A stretch of DNA of 64,000 nt from Jeotgalibacillus aurantiacus (GTDB taxonomy: Bacteria; Bacillota; Bacilli; Bacillales; Jeotgalibacillaceae): assembly GCF_020595125.1 (NCBI RefSeq), contig NZ_JACNMS010000001.1, forward strand, positions 310,001 to 374,000, written 5' to 3'. The position numbers and the translations under genes are program-made. The stretch's first letter is position 1; each line of letters starts with the position of its first letter. The notes under the pieces were generated by a model. It saw nothing but the letters and a program-made list of their open reading frames with translations. It made no database searches and was not told where the DNA came from. Of the stretch, positions 9,687-19,358 are shown piece after piece.

Positions 9687-9863
9687 TTACCCCTGTTTTT
9701 TATAAATTCCTGATGATGCTTTTTTGGTTTCACGCCAGGCCAGCCAATAAAAGAAGGCGGAAAGCAGCAAAAAAGCAACAGCACCAAACATTTTGCTGTA
9801 GAGATATAAGGTTGCTGAAGAAATAACTAAAATAGAGCCGCTTAGAATCAGCAGTCTTTTCAC
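9687..9863 (-). CDS. small two-helix membrane protein, 58 aa
   Basis: A short frame that conventional length cut-offs would miss. It starts at a GTG (9861-9863) with TAGGAC eight to nine bases upstream and ends in TAA at 9687. The product is basic at the start (VKRLLILSG), has a hydrophobic stretch at residues 4-21, then a second at about 26-43 (FGAVAFLLLSAFFYWLAWRE), and a polar basic tail ending YKKQG. This looks like a genuine tiny membrane protein, not a shadow of another gene. No family recognised. It lies between icmF and rpoE on the same strand, after the icmF terminator. Confidence 0.62.
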   Translation of the reverse strand: MKRLLILSGSILVISSATLYLYSKMFGAVAFLLLSAFFYWLAWRETKKASSGIYKKQG

Positions 9864-9910
9864 TTGATCACGTCCTACAACTTGTTGTTATCTCCATTAT
9901 AGTACAAAAG

Positions 9911-9953
9911 AAAACCTGCCGGGAGTGATTTGATGGTTTCCCGGGCAGGTTTT
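9911..9953 (-). terminator. icmF terminator
   Basis: AAAACCTGCC (9911-9920) and GGGCAGGTTTT (9943-9953) form a strong stem with an internal GGGAG / CTCCC-like extension. The minus strand continues TTTTCTTTTGT. Confidence 0.88.
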
Positions 9954-9962
9954 ACTGAAACT

Positions 9963-12900
9963 TTACATATTGCGTCGATATTGTCCGCCCACTTCATACA
10001 GTGCATGAGTGATCTGACCTAATGAAGCCACTTTTACTGTTTCCATGAGTTCAGCAAACAGGTTGCCGCCTGAAACAGCCGTTTCTTTCAGTCTTGCCAG
10101 TGCAGCGTCTGCTTCATTCTCGTGCTGTTTTTGGAAAGAACGGAGATTGGCAATCTGGGTTTCTTTTTCTTCCTGCGTTGCACGGGCCAGCTCCATACTG
10201 TCCATTTCCTCTTCTGATGGAGGATTCGGATTCAGATACGTGTTGACACCGATGATCGGCAGTTCACCCGTATGCTTTTTCATTTCATAATGCATGGATT
10301 CTTCCTGGATCTTTCCGCGCTGATACTGCGTTTCCATGGCGCCAAGCACACCACCCCGGTCGTTGATCCGTTCGAATTCCTGCAGCACCATTTCCTCTAC
10401 AAGGTCCGTCAGTTCTTCTACGATAAAGGAGCCCTGCAGTGGATTTTCATTTTTACTTAAGCCGTGTTCTTTTGTGATGATCATCTGGATCGCCATCGCA
10501 CGGCGGACTGATTCTTCAGTCGGCGTAGTAATCGCTTCGTCATACGCATTAGTATGAAGGGAATTACAGTTGTCCTGAAGGGCCATCAGCGCCTGCAGCG
10601 TTGTCCGGATATCGTTGAAATCGATTTCCTGCGCGTGCAGGGAACGTCCTGACGTCTGGATATGGTACTTCAGCTTCTGACTCCGCTCATTAGCACCGTA
10701 TTTATCTCTCATCACTGTCGCCCAAATGCGGCGGGCAACGCGGCCAATCACGGTATACTCCGGATCAAGTCCGTTGGAGAAGAAGAATGACAGGTTCGGT
10801 GCAAAGTCATTAATATTCATACCGCGGCTTAAATAGTACTCCACATACGTAAATCCGTTTGCGAGTGTAAATGCAAGCTGTGAAATCGGATTCGCACCGG
10901 CTTCAGCGATATGGTAGCCGGAGATAGAAACAGAATAATAGTTACGCACTTTCTGGTCGATAAAATACTGCTGGATATCTCCCATCATGCGCAGTGCAAA
11001 TTCGGTTGAGAAAATACACGTATTCTGGCCCTGATCCTCTTTTAAAATATCGGCCTGAACCGTTCCGCGCACGACCTGAAGCGTCTGTTCACGCACTTCC
11101 GTAAATTCCTCAAGTGACAGCGTGCGGCCAAGCGCTTCCTCACGCTTTTTCACCTGCTGATCGATCGCTGTGTTCATGAACATCGCTAGAATAATCGGCG
11201 CAGGTCCGTTAATCGTCATCGAAACGGATGTCGAAGGGGCACACAGATCAAAGCCTGCATACAGCTTCTTCATATCCTCTAGTGTACAGATGCTGACGCC
11301 ACTCTCCCCGACTTTTCCGTAAATGTCCGGACGGTAATCCGGATCTTCACCATATAGGGTTACTGAGTCAAAAGCAGTGCTTAAGCGTTTGGCATCGTCG
11401 TCCTTTGAAAGGTAATGGAAACGGCGGTTCGTACGCTCCGGTGTTCCCTCTCCGGCAAACTGACGCTTCGGATCTTCACCCTTCCGTTTAAATGGAAATA
11501 CGCCCGCTGTGTATGGGAATGAACCCGGTACATTTTCTTTATACACCCATTTTAAAATCTCGCCGTAATCCTCATATTTCGGAAGCGCGACCTTTGGAAT
11601 GGATAGTCCTGAAAGGCTTTTCGTCGTCAGCTCAGTGACGATTTCCTTGTCACGGATTTTCGTTGTAAACTGATCCTGTGCATACATGTCCTTCAGTTTC
11701 GGCCAGTTTTCAAGAATTTTCTTCGACTCAGCCGTCAGCTCATCCCAGGTGTTTTCCTTCAGTGTTTCAAGCGGTGCGACAGCAGCATCATTCCCCTGCT
11801 CTTTTAGCGCCTCAATACTTCCTTCAAGCTGGAAGAAACGGCGGGCAAGCTTTGTCTGCTGTTCAGCTGACTGATGATAGCGGCGCACGGTTTCCGAGAT
11901 TTCACGCAGGTAATAGCGGCGGTCATTTGGAATAATGACGTTCTGCTTTTCAACCTGGGCTTTTTTCGAAAAGGCTGTTGACCAGTCCGTCTGCGCTTTT
12001 GTGTTAATCGTTTCGATCAGTGCAGCAAACAGCGCGTTTGTTCCTGCATCGTTAAACTGGGAGGCAATCGTACCGAATACCGGCATTTCATCAAGGTCCT
12101 GGTCAAACAGCATACGGCTGCGCTGATATTGCTTCTGCACCTGACGTTTCGCATCCTCAGAGCCTTTACGCTCAAATTTATTGATAACAACAAGGTCCGC
12201 ATAATCAATCATATCGATTTTCTCAAGCTGTGACGGCGCACCGAATTCACTCGTCATCACATACATCGAAATGTCGGAGATTTCGGCGATCTCAGCATCC
12301 CCCTGCCCGATTCCGCTCGTCTCCACAATGACCAGATTATAGCCTGCTGCTTTTACAACGGAAATCGCATCACGAATCGCGAGTGACAGCTCACTCTTGG
12401 ATCCGCGAGTCGCAAGACTTCTCATAAATACCCGATCAGAGAAAATAGCATTCATCCGGATTCTGTCCCCTAAGAGGGCACCACCCGTTTTTTGCTTCGT
12501 CGGGTCGATGGATAAGATCGCAACCTTTTTATCCGGTACTTCATTAATGAAGCGTCGGATTAACTCATCAGTAAGGGAGCTTTTACCTGCTCCACCTGTT
12601 CCGGTAATCCCCACAACAGGCGCATGCTTTTCAGCTGCCTTTACACGATCCATAATCTCCTGCCACTGCTCGCTGTCATTTTGCATGCGGTATTCAGCAA
12701 GTGAAATGAATTTCGAGACAATCGGTGTTGTACCGCTTTGCAGCTCTTCAATCTCATGCTTCATTTCCTGTTCAACCGTGGCAAAATCACATTCCTTAAG
12801 CATCTGGTTAATCATGCCCTGAAGCCCGTGCTGACGGCCGTCCTCCGGAGAGAAAATTCGGGCAATACCGTACTCATGAAGCTCTTTAATTTCACGCGGG

Positions 12901-13223
12901 ATAATGACTCCGCCACCTCCGCCGTAAATGCGGATATGCGGAGCACCACGCTCTTTTAACAGGTCATACATATATTTAAAATATTCAACGTGACCACCCT
13001 GGTAGGATGAAATCGCAATACCCTGCACATCCTCCTGGATCGCTGCATTGACGACCTCTTCAACAGAGCGGTTGTGGCCGAGGTGAATGACCTCTGCACC
13101 ACTCGCCTGAAGAATGCGGCGCATAATGTTAATGGAAGCATCATGTCCGTCAAACAGACTCGATGCCGTCACAAAACGCACCGGGTTGGCGGGCTTGTAA
13201 ATCACTGGTTCATTGACTGCCAT
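9963..13223 (-). CDS. icmF: fused isobutyryl-CoA mutase/GTPase IcmF
   Basis: A 1086-residue adenosylcobalamin enzyme that interconverts isobutyryl-CoA and n-butyryl-CoA; some homologues also act on pivalyl-CoA. Domain order is visible: N-terminal B12-binding domain with [13 protein letters not shown] (cobalt-ligand His27) and GISSYQGGH, a MeaB-like chaperone GTPase with P-loop GTGGAGKSS at 208-216, then the large TIM-barrel mutase with [14 protein letters not shown] and [16 protein letters not shown]. The start ATG follows AGGGGGA. It ends a putative operon with a TetR regulator and beta-oxidation genes, linking it to valine or branched-acid breakdown. Its cofactor could come from the B12 salvage operon at 31-41 kb. 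Confidence 0.95.
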   Translation of the reverse strand: MAVNEPVIYKPANPVRFVTASSLFDGHDASINIMRRILQASGAEVIHLGHNRSVEEVVNAAIQEDVQGIAISSYQGGHVEYFKYMYDLLKERGAPHIRIYGGGGGVIIPREIKELHEYGIARIFSPEDGRQHGLQGMINQMLKECDFATVEQEMKHEIEELQSGTTPIVSKFISLAEYRMQNDSEQWQEIMDRVKAAEKHAPVVGITGTGGAGKSSLTDELIRRFINEVPDKKVAILSIDPTKQKTGGALLGDRIRMNAIFSDRVFMRSLATRGSKSELSLAIRDAISVVKAAGYNLVIVETSGIGQGDAEIAEISDISMYVMTSEFGAPSQLEKIDMIDYADLVVINKFERKGSEDAKRQVQKQYQRSRMLFDQDLDEMPVFGTIASQFNDAGTNALFAALIETINTKAQTDWSTAFSKKAQVEKQNVIIPNDRRYYLREISETVRRYHQSAEQQTKLARRFFQLEGSIEALKEQGNDAAVAPLETLKENTWDELTAESKKILENWPKLKDMYAQDQFTTKIRDKEIVTELTTKSLSGLSIPKVALPKYEDYGEILKWVYKENVPGSFPYTAGVFPFKRKGEDPKRQFAGEGTPERTNRRFHYLSKDDDAKRLSTAFDSVTLYGEDPDYRPDIYGKVGESGVSICTLEDMKKLYAGFDLCAPSTSVSMTINGPAPIILAMFMNTAIDQQVKKREEALGRTLSLEEFTEVREQTLQVVRGTVQADILKEDQGQNTCIFSTEFALRMMGDIQQYFIDQKVRNYYSVSISGYHIAEAGANPISQLAFTLANGFTYVEYYLSRGMNINDFAPNLSFFFSNGLDPEYTVIGRVARRIWATVMRDKYGANERSQKLKYHIQTSGRSLHAQEIDFNDIRTTLQALMALQDNCNSLHTNAYDEAITTPTEESVRRAMAIQMIITKEHGLSKNENPLQGSFIVEELTDLVEEMVLQEFERINDRGGVLGAMETQYQRGKIQEESMHYEMKKHTGELPIIGVNTYLNPNPPSEEEMDSMELARATQEEKETQIANLRSFQKQHENEADAALARLKETAVSGGNLFAELMETVKVASLGQITHALYEVGGQYRRNM

Positions 13224-13235
13224 GCTTTGTTCCCC

Positions 13236-13880
13236 CTATTCCGCCACGGTCTGAAAGCCTTTAATGCCGTTTAACAGCAGACCGGTCTGGCGTTCGATGT
13301 ATTGTTCGATCGTGTAGGAGCGCAGCGCCCAGCGTCTGAACGCCCACATCTGCCCCTGAACAAAAATATTCTGCGCCATGAGATGAATCATTTCCTTCTC
13401 CATCTCAAGTTCCCCTTCATCGACGCATTTCTGAATCAATATTTCAAACATTTCCACCATCTCAAGCTCTTTTTTCAACACGTAAGGCAGGGCATCCTTC
13501 GAGAGTGATTTGGCTTCCTGATACATGACGAGCACTTCGTCCTGCATGTCGTCCACAACTCTGAAGTAGTGGGCAATACCTGTTGAGAGGGACTCAAGCG
13601 TTCCTCCGTTCAGGTCCATGCCGTGGAGGCGGGCCCTTACCTGGTCGTAGATCCGGTCGCAGACGAGGTACAGGACGTCTTCTTTTGTCCGGATATACTC
13701 ATAGAGGGTGCCGATACTGAAGCCGGACGCTTTGGCGATTTCGCGTGTCGTGGTCCGGTGAAAGCCTTTTTGTTTGAAGAGTGAAACGGCTCCTTTTATC
13801 ATCTGATCTCTGCGCATTTCGACGAGTCGTTCGTCTTTTACGGACGATTGTACTTCGCGTCTTTTATCCAACCGCATCCG
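13236..13880 (-). CDS. TetR/AcrR family transcriptional regulator
   Basis: A 214-residue regulator. The N-terminal TetR helix-turn-helix is clear: RRDQMIKGAVSLFKQKGF, then TTTREIAKASGFSIGTLYEY and a lysine-rich third helix start (IRTKEDVLY). The helical C terminus should bind a ligand, probably an acyl-CoA given its neighbours. The frame runs open to 13976, but that extension is made of repeat sequence; ATG 13878-13880 follows AAGGTGG and is preferred. It is 12 bp from icmF. A matching palindrome upstream of the thiolase gene (18981-19002) is the likely operator, making it the probable local repressor. It is not the B. subtilis FadR orthologue by sequence. Confidence 0.85.
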   Translation of the reverse strand, partial: RMRLDKRREVQSSVKDERLVEMRRDQMIKGAVSLFKQKGFHRTTTREIAKASGFSIGTLYEYIRTKEDVLYLVCDRIYDQVRARLHGMDLNGGTLESLSTGIAHYFRVVDDMQDEVLVMYQEAKSLSKDALPYVLKKELEMVEMFEILIQKCVDEGELEMEKEMIHLMAQNIFVQGQMWAFRRWALRSYTIEQYIERQTGLLLNGIKGFQTVAE

Positions 13881-13902
13881 CCACCTTATTCTGGAGTAGG
13901 CC

Positions 13903-14024
13903 GTTGATTTCCGCTCCAGAGGTTCGCTTTCCGCGGCCGCGCGGTGAGCCAGCTGTGCTGCGCACACCTGTCTCACCTGTCGCTTCTATGCCGCAGGAGT
14001 CTCACCTCTTCCGCTCCAATCAAC
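13903..14024 (+). repeat. dispersed palindromic element, copy R1 (GTTGAT type)
   Basis: About 122 bp bounded by inverted arms GTTGATT and AATCAAC, with a second pair AGAGGT / ACCTCT after an unpaired stretch. The core carries the family words CGCTTTCCGCGGCC, a GGTGAGCC...GTCTCACC stem and CCGCAGGAGTCTC. The copy begins 23 bp upstream of the tetR start codon. Related copies: 14046-14233, 14256-14502 and 24410-24656, plus the GTGCCGG type at 19126, 41314 and 53755. Confidence 0.88.
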
Positions 14025-14045
14025 TCTGTAAAATATTATAGAAGC

Positions 14046-14233
14046 GTTGATCTCCGTGGAAGGTACTCGCTTTCCTTTGTCTAGCTCCGGCGACTAGCCC
14101 CTCGAGGTCATAAGTCAAATCTGAACGAGGGCAAAGATCAGTCCTCTTTTTCATCTTCGCCTTATGCTTGTCGGGGCTGGACGAGTCGCCTCCGCTTTTC
14201 CCGCAGGAGTCGCCACCTTCCGTTTAGATCAAC
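14046..14233 (+). repeat. dispersed composite element, copy R2
   Basis: Outer arms GTTGATCT and AGATCAAC plus inner GGAAGGT / ACCTTCC. Between them is a second structured module (type B) beginning TCTAGCTCCGGCGACTAGCC and ending CGAGTCGCCTCCGCTTTTC, whose ends pair (GGCGACT / AGTCGCC, AGCCCC / GGGGCT). The middle of the usual outer core is missing and only its right end CCGCAGGAGTC remains. Confidence 0.87.
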
Positions 14234-14255
14234 TAAATGAACTCTTATGAGAGCC

Positions 14256-14502
14256 GTTGATCTCCGTGGAAGGTACTCGCTTTCCTTTGTCCAGCTCCAG
14301 CGACTAGCCCCTCGAGGTCATAAGTCAAAGATGAACGAGGGCAAAGGTCAACCCTCTTTTCATCTTCGCCTTATGCTTGTCGGGGCTGGACGAGTCGCCT
14401 CCGCTTTTCTAAGGCCGCGCGGTGAACCCACCGTGCTTCGCACGCCGGTTTCACCTGTCGCTTCTATGCCGCAGGAGTCTCGCACCTTCCACTCCGATCA
14501 AC
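14256..14502 (+). repeat. dispersed composite element, copy R3, type B nested in type A
   Basis: Outer arms GTTGATC / GATCAAC and GGAAGGT / ACCTTCC. The type B module is inserted after the word CGCTTTCC, and the rest of the outer core (CCGCGCGGTGAACCC ... GCCGCAGGAGTCTC) follows. Nearly identical in plan to the copy at 24410-24656. No genes in 13881-14556; the stretch is repeats only. Confidence 0.88.
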
Positions 14503-14556
14503 TCGATGTTTATTTGTAAGATCGTTAAGGTCAAATAATGAATCTGATCTTATTAA

Positions 14557-15696
14557 TTACTTCGTCACCATTCTTCCAATCACGAGGCGTTGGATTTCCT
14601 GGGTGCCTTCGTAGATTTGGGTGATTTTGGCGTCGCGCATGTAGCGTTCTACCGGGTAGTCTTTTGTATAGCCGTAGCCTCCGAAGATTTGGACGGCTTC
14701 GACGGTTACTTTCATGGCTGTGTCGCCGGCGAATAGCTTGGACATGGCGGATTCTTTGCCGTATGGCAGGCCTTCTGATTCGAGCCATGCTGCCTGGTAG
14801 GTCAGAAGTCTTGATGCTTCGATGCCTGTTGCCATGTCGGCGATTTTAAAGGAAACGCCCTGGTTAGCAAGGATGGTTTTGCCGAATTGTTCACGGCCTT
14901 TTGCGTATTCAACGGCTGCATCGAGTGCGCCCTGTGCGATTCCGACTGCCTGTGCAGCGATTCCGTTACGGCCTCCGTCGAGTGTCATCATCGCGATTTT
15001 AAAGCCCTGTCCTTCTTCTCCGAGGAGGTTTTCAGCCGGTACTTTGACGTTGTCAAAAATGAGTTCCGTTGTTGGTGATGAACGGATGCCGAGTTTTTTC
15101 TCTTTTTTACCGATCGAGAAGCCTTCCCAGCCTTTTTCTACGATAAATGCGCTCATGCCGCGTGTTCCTGCGTCCTGATCTGTTACGGCGAAAATGATGT
15201 ACAGCTCTGCTTCGCCACCGTTTGTGATCCAGACTTTAGAGCCGTTTAACACGTAGTGATCACCGTTTTTCACAGCGCGTGTTTTCATGGATGATACGTC
15301 TGAACCTGCGCCAGGCTCTGATAAGCCGTATGCGCCAAGCATTTCACCCTGAGCAAGCTTTGTCAGGTAGTGTTTTTTCTGCTGCTCGTTACCGAATTTA
15401 TAAATGGGCCAGCTCGCAAGTGAAAGGTGGGCTGATAGCGTTACGCCTGTTGATGCACAGACACGTGACAGCTCTTCTACCGCGATGACGTAAGCAAGAT
15501 AGTCACTGCCGATCCCGCCGTACTCCTCCGGCCATGGAATACCTGTCAGACCAAGCTCCGCCATTTTGTTGAAAATACTGCGGTCAAAACGTTCTTCTTC
15601 ATCGCGCTCTGCAGCGGTTGGTGCGACATCCTTTTCTGCAAAGTCGCGGACCATTTTACGGATCATTTCGTGCTCTTCAGTTAATGTAAAGTTCAT
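14557..15696 (-). CDS. acdA: acyl-CoA dehydrogenase (AcdA-like)
   Basis: FAD-dependent enzyme that oxidises acyl-CoA to trans-2-enoyl-CoA and passes electrons to ETF. The 379 residues equal the usual length. The N terminus [20 protein letters not shown], the FAD-binding [11 protein letters not shown] and WITNGG motifs, and the catalytic glutamate in [11 protein letters not shown] are present. A TTG six bases upstream was rejected in favour of ATG 15694-15696 after GGGGGA. It lies in the thiolase operon beside a second acyl-CoA dehydrogenase. B. subtilis keeps acdA next to rpoE and fadF; here it is a few kb away. Chain-length preference cannot be read from sequence. Confidence 0.92.
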   Translation of the reverse strand: MNFTLTEEHEMIRKMVRDFAEKDVAPTAAERDEEERFDRSIFNKMAELGLTGIPWPEEYGGIGSDYLAYVIAVEELSRVCASTGVTLSAHLSLASWPIYKFGNEQQKKHYLTKLAQGEMLGAYGLSEPGAGSDVSSMKTRAVKNGDHYVLNGSKVWITNGGEAELYIIFAVTDQDAGTRGMSAFIVEKGWEGFSIGKKEKKLGIRSSPTTELIFDNVKVPAENLLGEEGQGFKIAMMTLDGGRNGIAAQAVGIAQGALDAAVEYAKGREQFGKTILANQGVSFKIADMATGIEASRLLTYQAAWLESEGLPYGKESAMSKLFAGDTAMKVTVEAVQIFGGYGYTKDYPVERYMRDAKITQIYEGTQEIQRLVIGRMVTK

Positions 15697-15714
15697 GTTC
15701 AAAAATCCCCCATC

Positions 15715-16851
15715 CTATTTTGTCACGTGCTTACTGATCACGATTCGTTGTATTTCACTTGTACCTTCATAAATCTCACTGATTTTCGCATCGCGGAATA
15801 AGCGCTCTGCCGGGTAATCCTCTGTATAACCGTTACCGCCAAATACCTGTACGCATTCAATCGCGTTCGTCATAGCAGTAGATGAAGCAAACAGCTTTGC
15901 CATAGAGGCTTCCTTGCCGCATGGCTTACCCTGCTGACGTAGATCCGCTGCCTGGTACACGAGAAGGCGTGCCGCTTCTGCAGCTGTGGCCATATCCGCG
16001 AGTTTAAATCCGATTCCCTGCTGCTTGGCGATTGGCTTACCGAACTGCTCACGCTCTTTTGCATAGGCAACCGCATGTTCAACGGCTGCTTCTGCAATAC
16101 CGAGTGATTTTGCAGCAATCCCGATCCGCCCGACATCGAGGTTTCCGAGGGCAATTTTAAAACCTTCTCCCTCTTCACCTAACAGATTTTCAGCTGGTAC
16201 CTTCATATCTTCAAACGTTAGCTGAACGGTACGTGATCCATGCAGCCCCATTTTTTCTTCATCTTTTCCGACGATAAATCCTGGTGTATCCTTTTCAACG
16301 ATAAAGGCACTGATTCCGCGCGTTCCTTTTTCAGGATCTGTGACAGCAAACACGATATACGTATCCGCTTCACCACCGTTTGTGATAAAGATCTTTGAGC
16401 CGTTTAAGACGTAATGATCGTCTTTTTTCACTGCCTTCGTTTTCAGGCTGGCAGCATCTGAGCCTGCACTTGGCTCTGTCAGGCAGAATGCACCGAGGTA
16501 TTCACCGGTCGCAAGTTTCGTTACATATTTCTTCTTCTGCGCTTCATTCCCGTAGTAAAGAATCGGGTTTGTACCAACAGAAGTATGCACGGATAAAATC
16601 ACGCCGACGACCGGACTGACCTTCGACAGCTCGTTAATCGCAATAATATAAGAGATAAAGTCCATTCCTGCCCCGCCGTATTCTTCCGGAACCGTAATGC
16701 CCATGAGACCGAGCTCAGACATTTTGTTCAAAATATCATGCGGAAATTCGCCCGCTTCCATCCGTTCAATAAACGGCTCGACTTCTTCCTTCGCAAAGTC
16801 GCGCACCATTTTGCGCATCATTTCCTGCTCTTCTGTAAAACGGAGTTCCAT
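15715..16851 (-). CDS. mmgC: acyl-CoA dehydrogenase, short/branched-chain type (MmgC-like)
   Basis: A 378-residue acyl-CoA dehydrogenase paralogous to its neighbour. It has FAD motifs FCLTEPSAGSD and FITNGGEAD and the catalytic glutamate in EIYEGTSEIQR. It starts MELRFTEEQEMMRKMVRD behind AAGGGGGAGCAG. The operon order thiolase, 3-hydroxyacyl-CoA dehydrogenase, acyl-CoA dehydrogenase matches mmgABC of B. subtilis, so a role in short- or branched-chain acyl-CoA oxidation is likely, but specificity is inferred. Eighteen bases separate it from acdA. Confidence 0.9.
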   Translation of the reverse strand: MELRFTEEQEMMRKMVRDFAKEEVEPFIERMEAGEFPHDILNKMSELGLMGITVPEEYGGAGMDFISYIIAINELSKVSPVVGVILSVHTSVGTNPILYYGNEAQKKKYVTKLATGEYLGAFCLTEPSAGSDAASLKTKAVKKDDHYVLNGSKIFITNGGEADTYIVFAVTDPEKGTRGISAFIVEKDTPGFIVGKDEEKMGLHGSRTVQLTFEDMKVPAENLLGEEGEGFKIALGNLDVGRIGIAAKSLGIAEAAVEHAVAYAKEREQFGKPIAKQQGIGFKLADMATAAEAARLLVYQAADLRQQGKPCGKEASMAKLFASSTAMTNAIECVQVFGGNGYTEDYPAERLFRDAKISEIYEGTSEIQRIVISKHVTK

Positions 16852-16872
16852 CTTTCTGCTCCCCCTTGCTGA

Positions 16873-17724
16873 TTATTCGTAGCTGTAGAATCCGCGGCCT
16901 GTTTTCTTACCGAGCCAGCCGGCTTTTACATATTTCCGCAGAAGCGGACACGGGCGGTATTTGCTGTCGCCAAATCCGTCATGCAGAATTTCCATAATGT
17001 ACAGACACGTATCAAGACCGATAAAGTCCGCAAGCTGAAGCGGTCCCATCGGATGATTCATGCCCATTTTCATGACATCATCAATCGCTTCCTTCGACGC
17101 AACCCCCTCATAAAGCGTGTAAATCGCTTCATTGATCATCGGCATCAAAATGCGGTTTGACACAAATCCAGGGAAGTCCTCCACCTCAACTGGCGCTTTG
17201 TTCAGTGATTTTGTCATGTCTTCGACTGCCTGATATACCTCGTCTGTGGTGGCGAGTCCGCGGATAATTTCAACGAGCTTCATAACCGGAACCGGGTTCA
17301 TAAAGTGCATCCCGATCACTTTTTCCGGACGGTTTGTGGCTGCTGCAATCTCCGTAATTGGAAGTGATGAGGTGTTTGACGCTAAAATTGCGTGTTCCGG
17401 TGCGACCTCATCGAGCGTTTTGAAGATTTTCGTTTTGATCTCCATATTTTCAACTGCTGCTTCAATGACGATGTCGACGTTTTTCGCATCATTCAGATCC
17501 GTTGAACGCGTAATGCGGTTCATTGTGGCCGTTTTATCCTCTTCTGTCATGCGTCCTTTTTCCACCGAGCGTGACAGATTTTTTTCAATGACCCCAAGAC
17601 CTCTTGTCAGAAATTCATCTTTTAAATCATTCAGCGTGACCTCGTAGCCGGCCTGTGCACATACCTGCGCAATGCCTCCACCCATCTGCCCTGCTCCAAT
17701 GACCATTACCTTTTTGATCTCCAT
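16873..17724 (-). CDS. mmgB: 3-hydroxybutyryl-CoA dehydrogenase
   Basis: NAD(P)-dependent enzyme of beta-oxidation that oxidises 3-hydroxyacyl-CoA to 3-ketoacyl-CoA. The 283 residues contain the Rossmann motif [16 protein letters not shown] at the start, [13 protein letters not shown], the catalytic histidine in [15 protein letters not shown] and [12 protein letters not shown]. The C terminus is the usual helical dimer domain ([19 protein letters not shown]). ATG 17722-17724 follows AAAGGAGA; a TTG six bases upstream was rejected. Second gene of the thiolase operon; the upstream stop is 28 bp away. Confidence 0.94.
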   Translation of the reverse strand: MEIKKVMVIGAGQMGGGIAQVCAQAGYEVTLNDLKDEFLTRGLGVIEKNLSRSVEKGRMTEEDKTATMNRITRSTDLNDAKNVDIVIEAAVENMEIKTKIFKTLDEVAPEHAILASNTSSLPITEIAAATNRPEKVIGMHFMNPVPVMKLVEIIRGLATTDEVYQAVEDMTKSLNKAPVEVEDFPGFVSNRILMPMINEAIYTLYEGVASKEAIDDVMKMGMNHPMGPLQLADFIGLDTCLYIMEILHDGFGDSKYRPCPLLRKYVKAGWLGKKTGRGFYSYE

Positions 17725-17752
17725 ATCCAATCTCCTTTGTTCGTAAAGTGGA

Positions 17753-18931
17753 TTAAACCTGAATTAATACAGCATCTCCCTGACCGCCGCCGGAACAGAT
17801 CGATGCAATACCGAGTCCGCCGCCGCGACGCTTCAGCTCGTAAGCAAGCGTTAAAATAATCCGCGCTCCGCTCGCGCCAATCGGATGACCAAGCGCGACT
17901 GCACCGCCGTTTACATTCACTTTTTCAGGATCAAGATTCGCAATTTTTGAGCTTGCCAGTGCCACTGCAGAAAATGCTTCGTTGATTTCAAAAAGATCAA
18001 TATCCTCAAGCTTATAGCCTGTTTTCTCGAGCAGCTTGTTGATCACAAGACCAGGCGTCTGCGGGAAATCCTTCGCTTCCACTGCCACTTCTGCATGGCC
18101 AAGAATCGTTGCAAGCGGCTTTTTACCTTCTTTTTCAGCTCGCTCGTCACTCATCAGCACCATCGCACACGCCCCATCGTTAATACCTGGTGCGTTACCG
18201 GCTGTGATCGTGCCGTCTTTGTCAAATGCAGGACGAAGGGTGGCAAGCTTTTCAACAGATGTATCTTTTCGAACCGATTCATCATGCGACACAGTAATTG
18301 GATCTTTTTTGCGCTGGGGAACTTCTACAGGCACAATCTCTTCAGCAAAAATCCCGTTTTCAATCGCTTCCCCTGCGCGCTGATGGCTTCTGAATGCCCA
18401 ATGATCCTGCTCCTCGCGCGACAGGTTAAACTCTTCAGCCGTTGAATTGCCGTACGTGCCCATATGTACATGGTTAAACGTACAAGTCAGCCCGTCATGA
18501 ACCATCATATCCTTGACTGTCGTATCACCCATACGGAAACCGGATCTGGCCTTATCCATAAAATAAGGTGCATTCGTCATCGACTCCATACCGCCCGCAA
18601 CAATCAGCGACTCATCCCCAAGTCGGATCAGCTGGTCAGCAAGCGTGACACTTCGCATACCTGATGCACATACTTTATTGATCGTTTCTGTTTTCACTTC
18701 CCATGGAATGCCGGCTTTTTGCGCTGCCTGACGTGACGGGATCTGCCCCTGTCCACCCTGAAGCACAGTTCCTAAAATGACTTCGTCAATGGATTCCGGT
18801 GCGACATCGGATCTTTTCAGTGCTTCTTTGATCGCAAATGCACCAAGGTCTGATGCAGAAAAGGAAGCGAGTGCGCCTCCGAGCTTCCCAAATGGTGTTC
18901 TTGCGCCGTCGATAATGACTGTTTTTGGCAT
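17753..18931 (-). CDS. mmgA: acetyl-CoA C-acetyltransferase (thiolase)
   Basis: A 392-residue thiolase that cleaves 3-ketoacyl-CoA or condenses two acetyl-CoA. The acylated cysteine is in [11 protein letters not shown]. The C-terminal [10 protein letters not shown] histidine motif and CSGGGQGDA cysteine motif are complete. The frame is open 30 bases further upstream, but ATG 18929-18931 after AAGGGGAG gives the usual start [15 protein letters not shown]. First gene of the operon with mmgB, two acyl-CoA dehydrogenases, the TetR gene and icmF. A cre-like site and a TetR-type palindrome lie just upstream. Confidence 0.95.
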   Translation of the reverse strand: MPKTVIIDGARTPFGKLGGALASFSASDLGAFAIKEALKRSDVAPESIDEVILGTVLQGGQGQIPSRQAAQKAGIPWEVKTETINKVCASGMRSVTLADQLIRLGDESLIVAGGMESMTNAPYFMDKARSGFRMGDTTVKDMMVHDGLTCTFNHVHMGTYGNSTAEEFNLSREEQDHWAFRSHQRAGEAIENGIFAEEIVPVEVPQRKKDPITVSHDESVRKDTSVEKLATLRPAFDKDGTITAGNAPGINDGACAMVLMSDERAEKEGKKPLATILGHAEVAVEAKDFPQTPGLVINKLLEKTGYKLEDIDLFEINEAFSAVALASSKIANLDPEKVNVNGGAVALGHPIGASGARIILTLAYELKRRGGGLGIASICSGGGQGDAVLIQV

Positions 18932-18946
18932 GGTGATTCTCCCCTT

Positions 18947-18960
18947 TGTATGCGTTTTCA
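18947..18960 (-). promoter_or_regulatory. candidate cre site in thiolase operon leader
   Basis: Minus strand TGAAAACGCATACA differs from the cre consensus TGWAANCGNTNWCA at one position. It lies between the proposed operator and the ribosome binding site, where CcpA would block the operon when sugars are plentiful. B. subtilis mmg genes are known to be CcpA controlled. Confidence 0.62.
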
Positions 18961-18980
18961 AAAATAAGTGAGATGAACGT

Positions 18981-19002
18981 TGACTGAACGCTCGCTCAGT
19001 AA
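18981..19002 (-). promoter_or_regulatory. TetR-type operator upstream of thiolase operon
   Basis: A 22-bp imperfect palindrome: TGACTGAACG, CT, CGCTCAGTAA (8 of 10 pairs match). It lies about 50 bp upstream of mmgA. The size and symmetry suit a TetR dimer, and the only TetR gene of the window is in this operon. Confidence 0.6.
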
Positions 19003-19125
19003 TTCCCCTTTAAAAAAGCCGTCAGGAAACGGCATATTAATAGAATATTCTTGATTCTATTGTAAGCGATTACAAGTTTTGATACAAGGAGTTTTTCAGA
19101 TGAAGGGAGGGGTGAATTAAAAACC

Positions 19126-19238
19126 GTGCCGGGGACATCCTACGCTTTCCGTGGCCGGGCGGTGAACCCACCTGCGCTTCGCACAGTCGGTTTCACCTTA
19201 CCCTTTCCGCCACAGGAGTCTCCGAATGTCCCCGGAAC
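19126..19238 (+). repeat. dispersed palindromic element, copy R5 (GTGCCGG type)
   Basis: Outer arms GTGCCGGGGACATCC and GAATGTCCCCGGAAC pair almost fully. Core words CGCTTTCCGTGGCCGGGCGG and CCACAGGAGTCTCC match the other copies. It lies between the thiolase operon promoter and the end of the carbonic-anhydrase-like gene. No other recognisable feature was seen in 19003-19358, and no separate terminator for the upstream gene, so this hairpin may serve as one. Confidence 0.85.
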
Positions 19239-19358
19239 TAATAGTATCAATATATCATCAACATTATTTTCAGATAAAAAATCCAAAGGAAAGAAAAAAT
19301 CAAGATATTAAAGAGTTAAGGTTATTTTATACCCGCTATAACTGGCTCTATATGCTGA

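Noticed and set aside
13881-13976. N-terminal extension of the TetR regulator
   Set aside because: The extra 32 codons are translated repeat sequence (copy R1); the ATG at 13878-13880 has a ribosome site and a normal TetR start.
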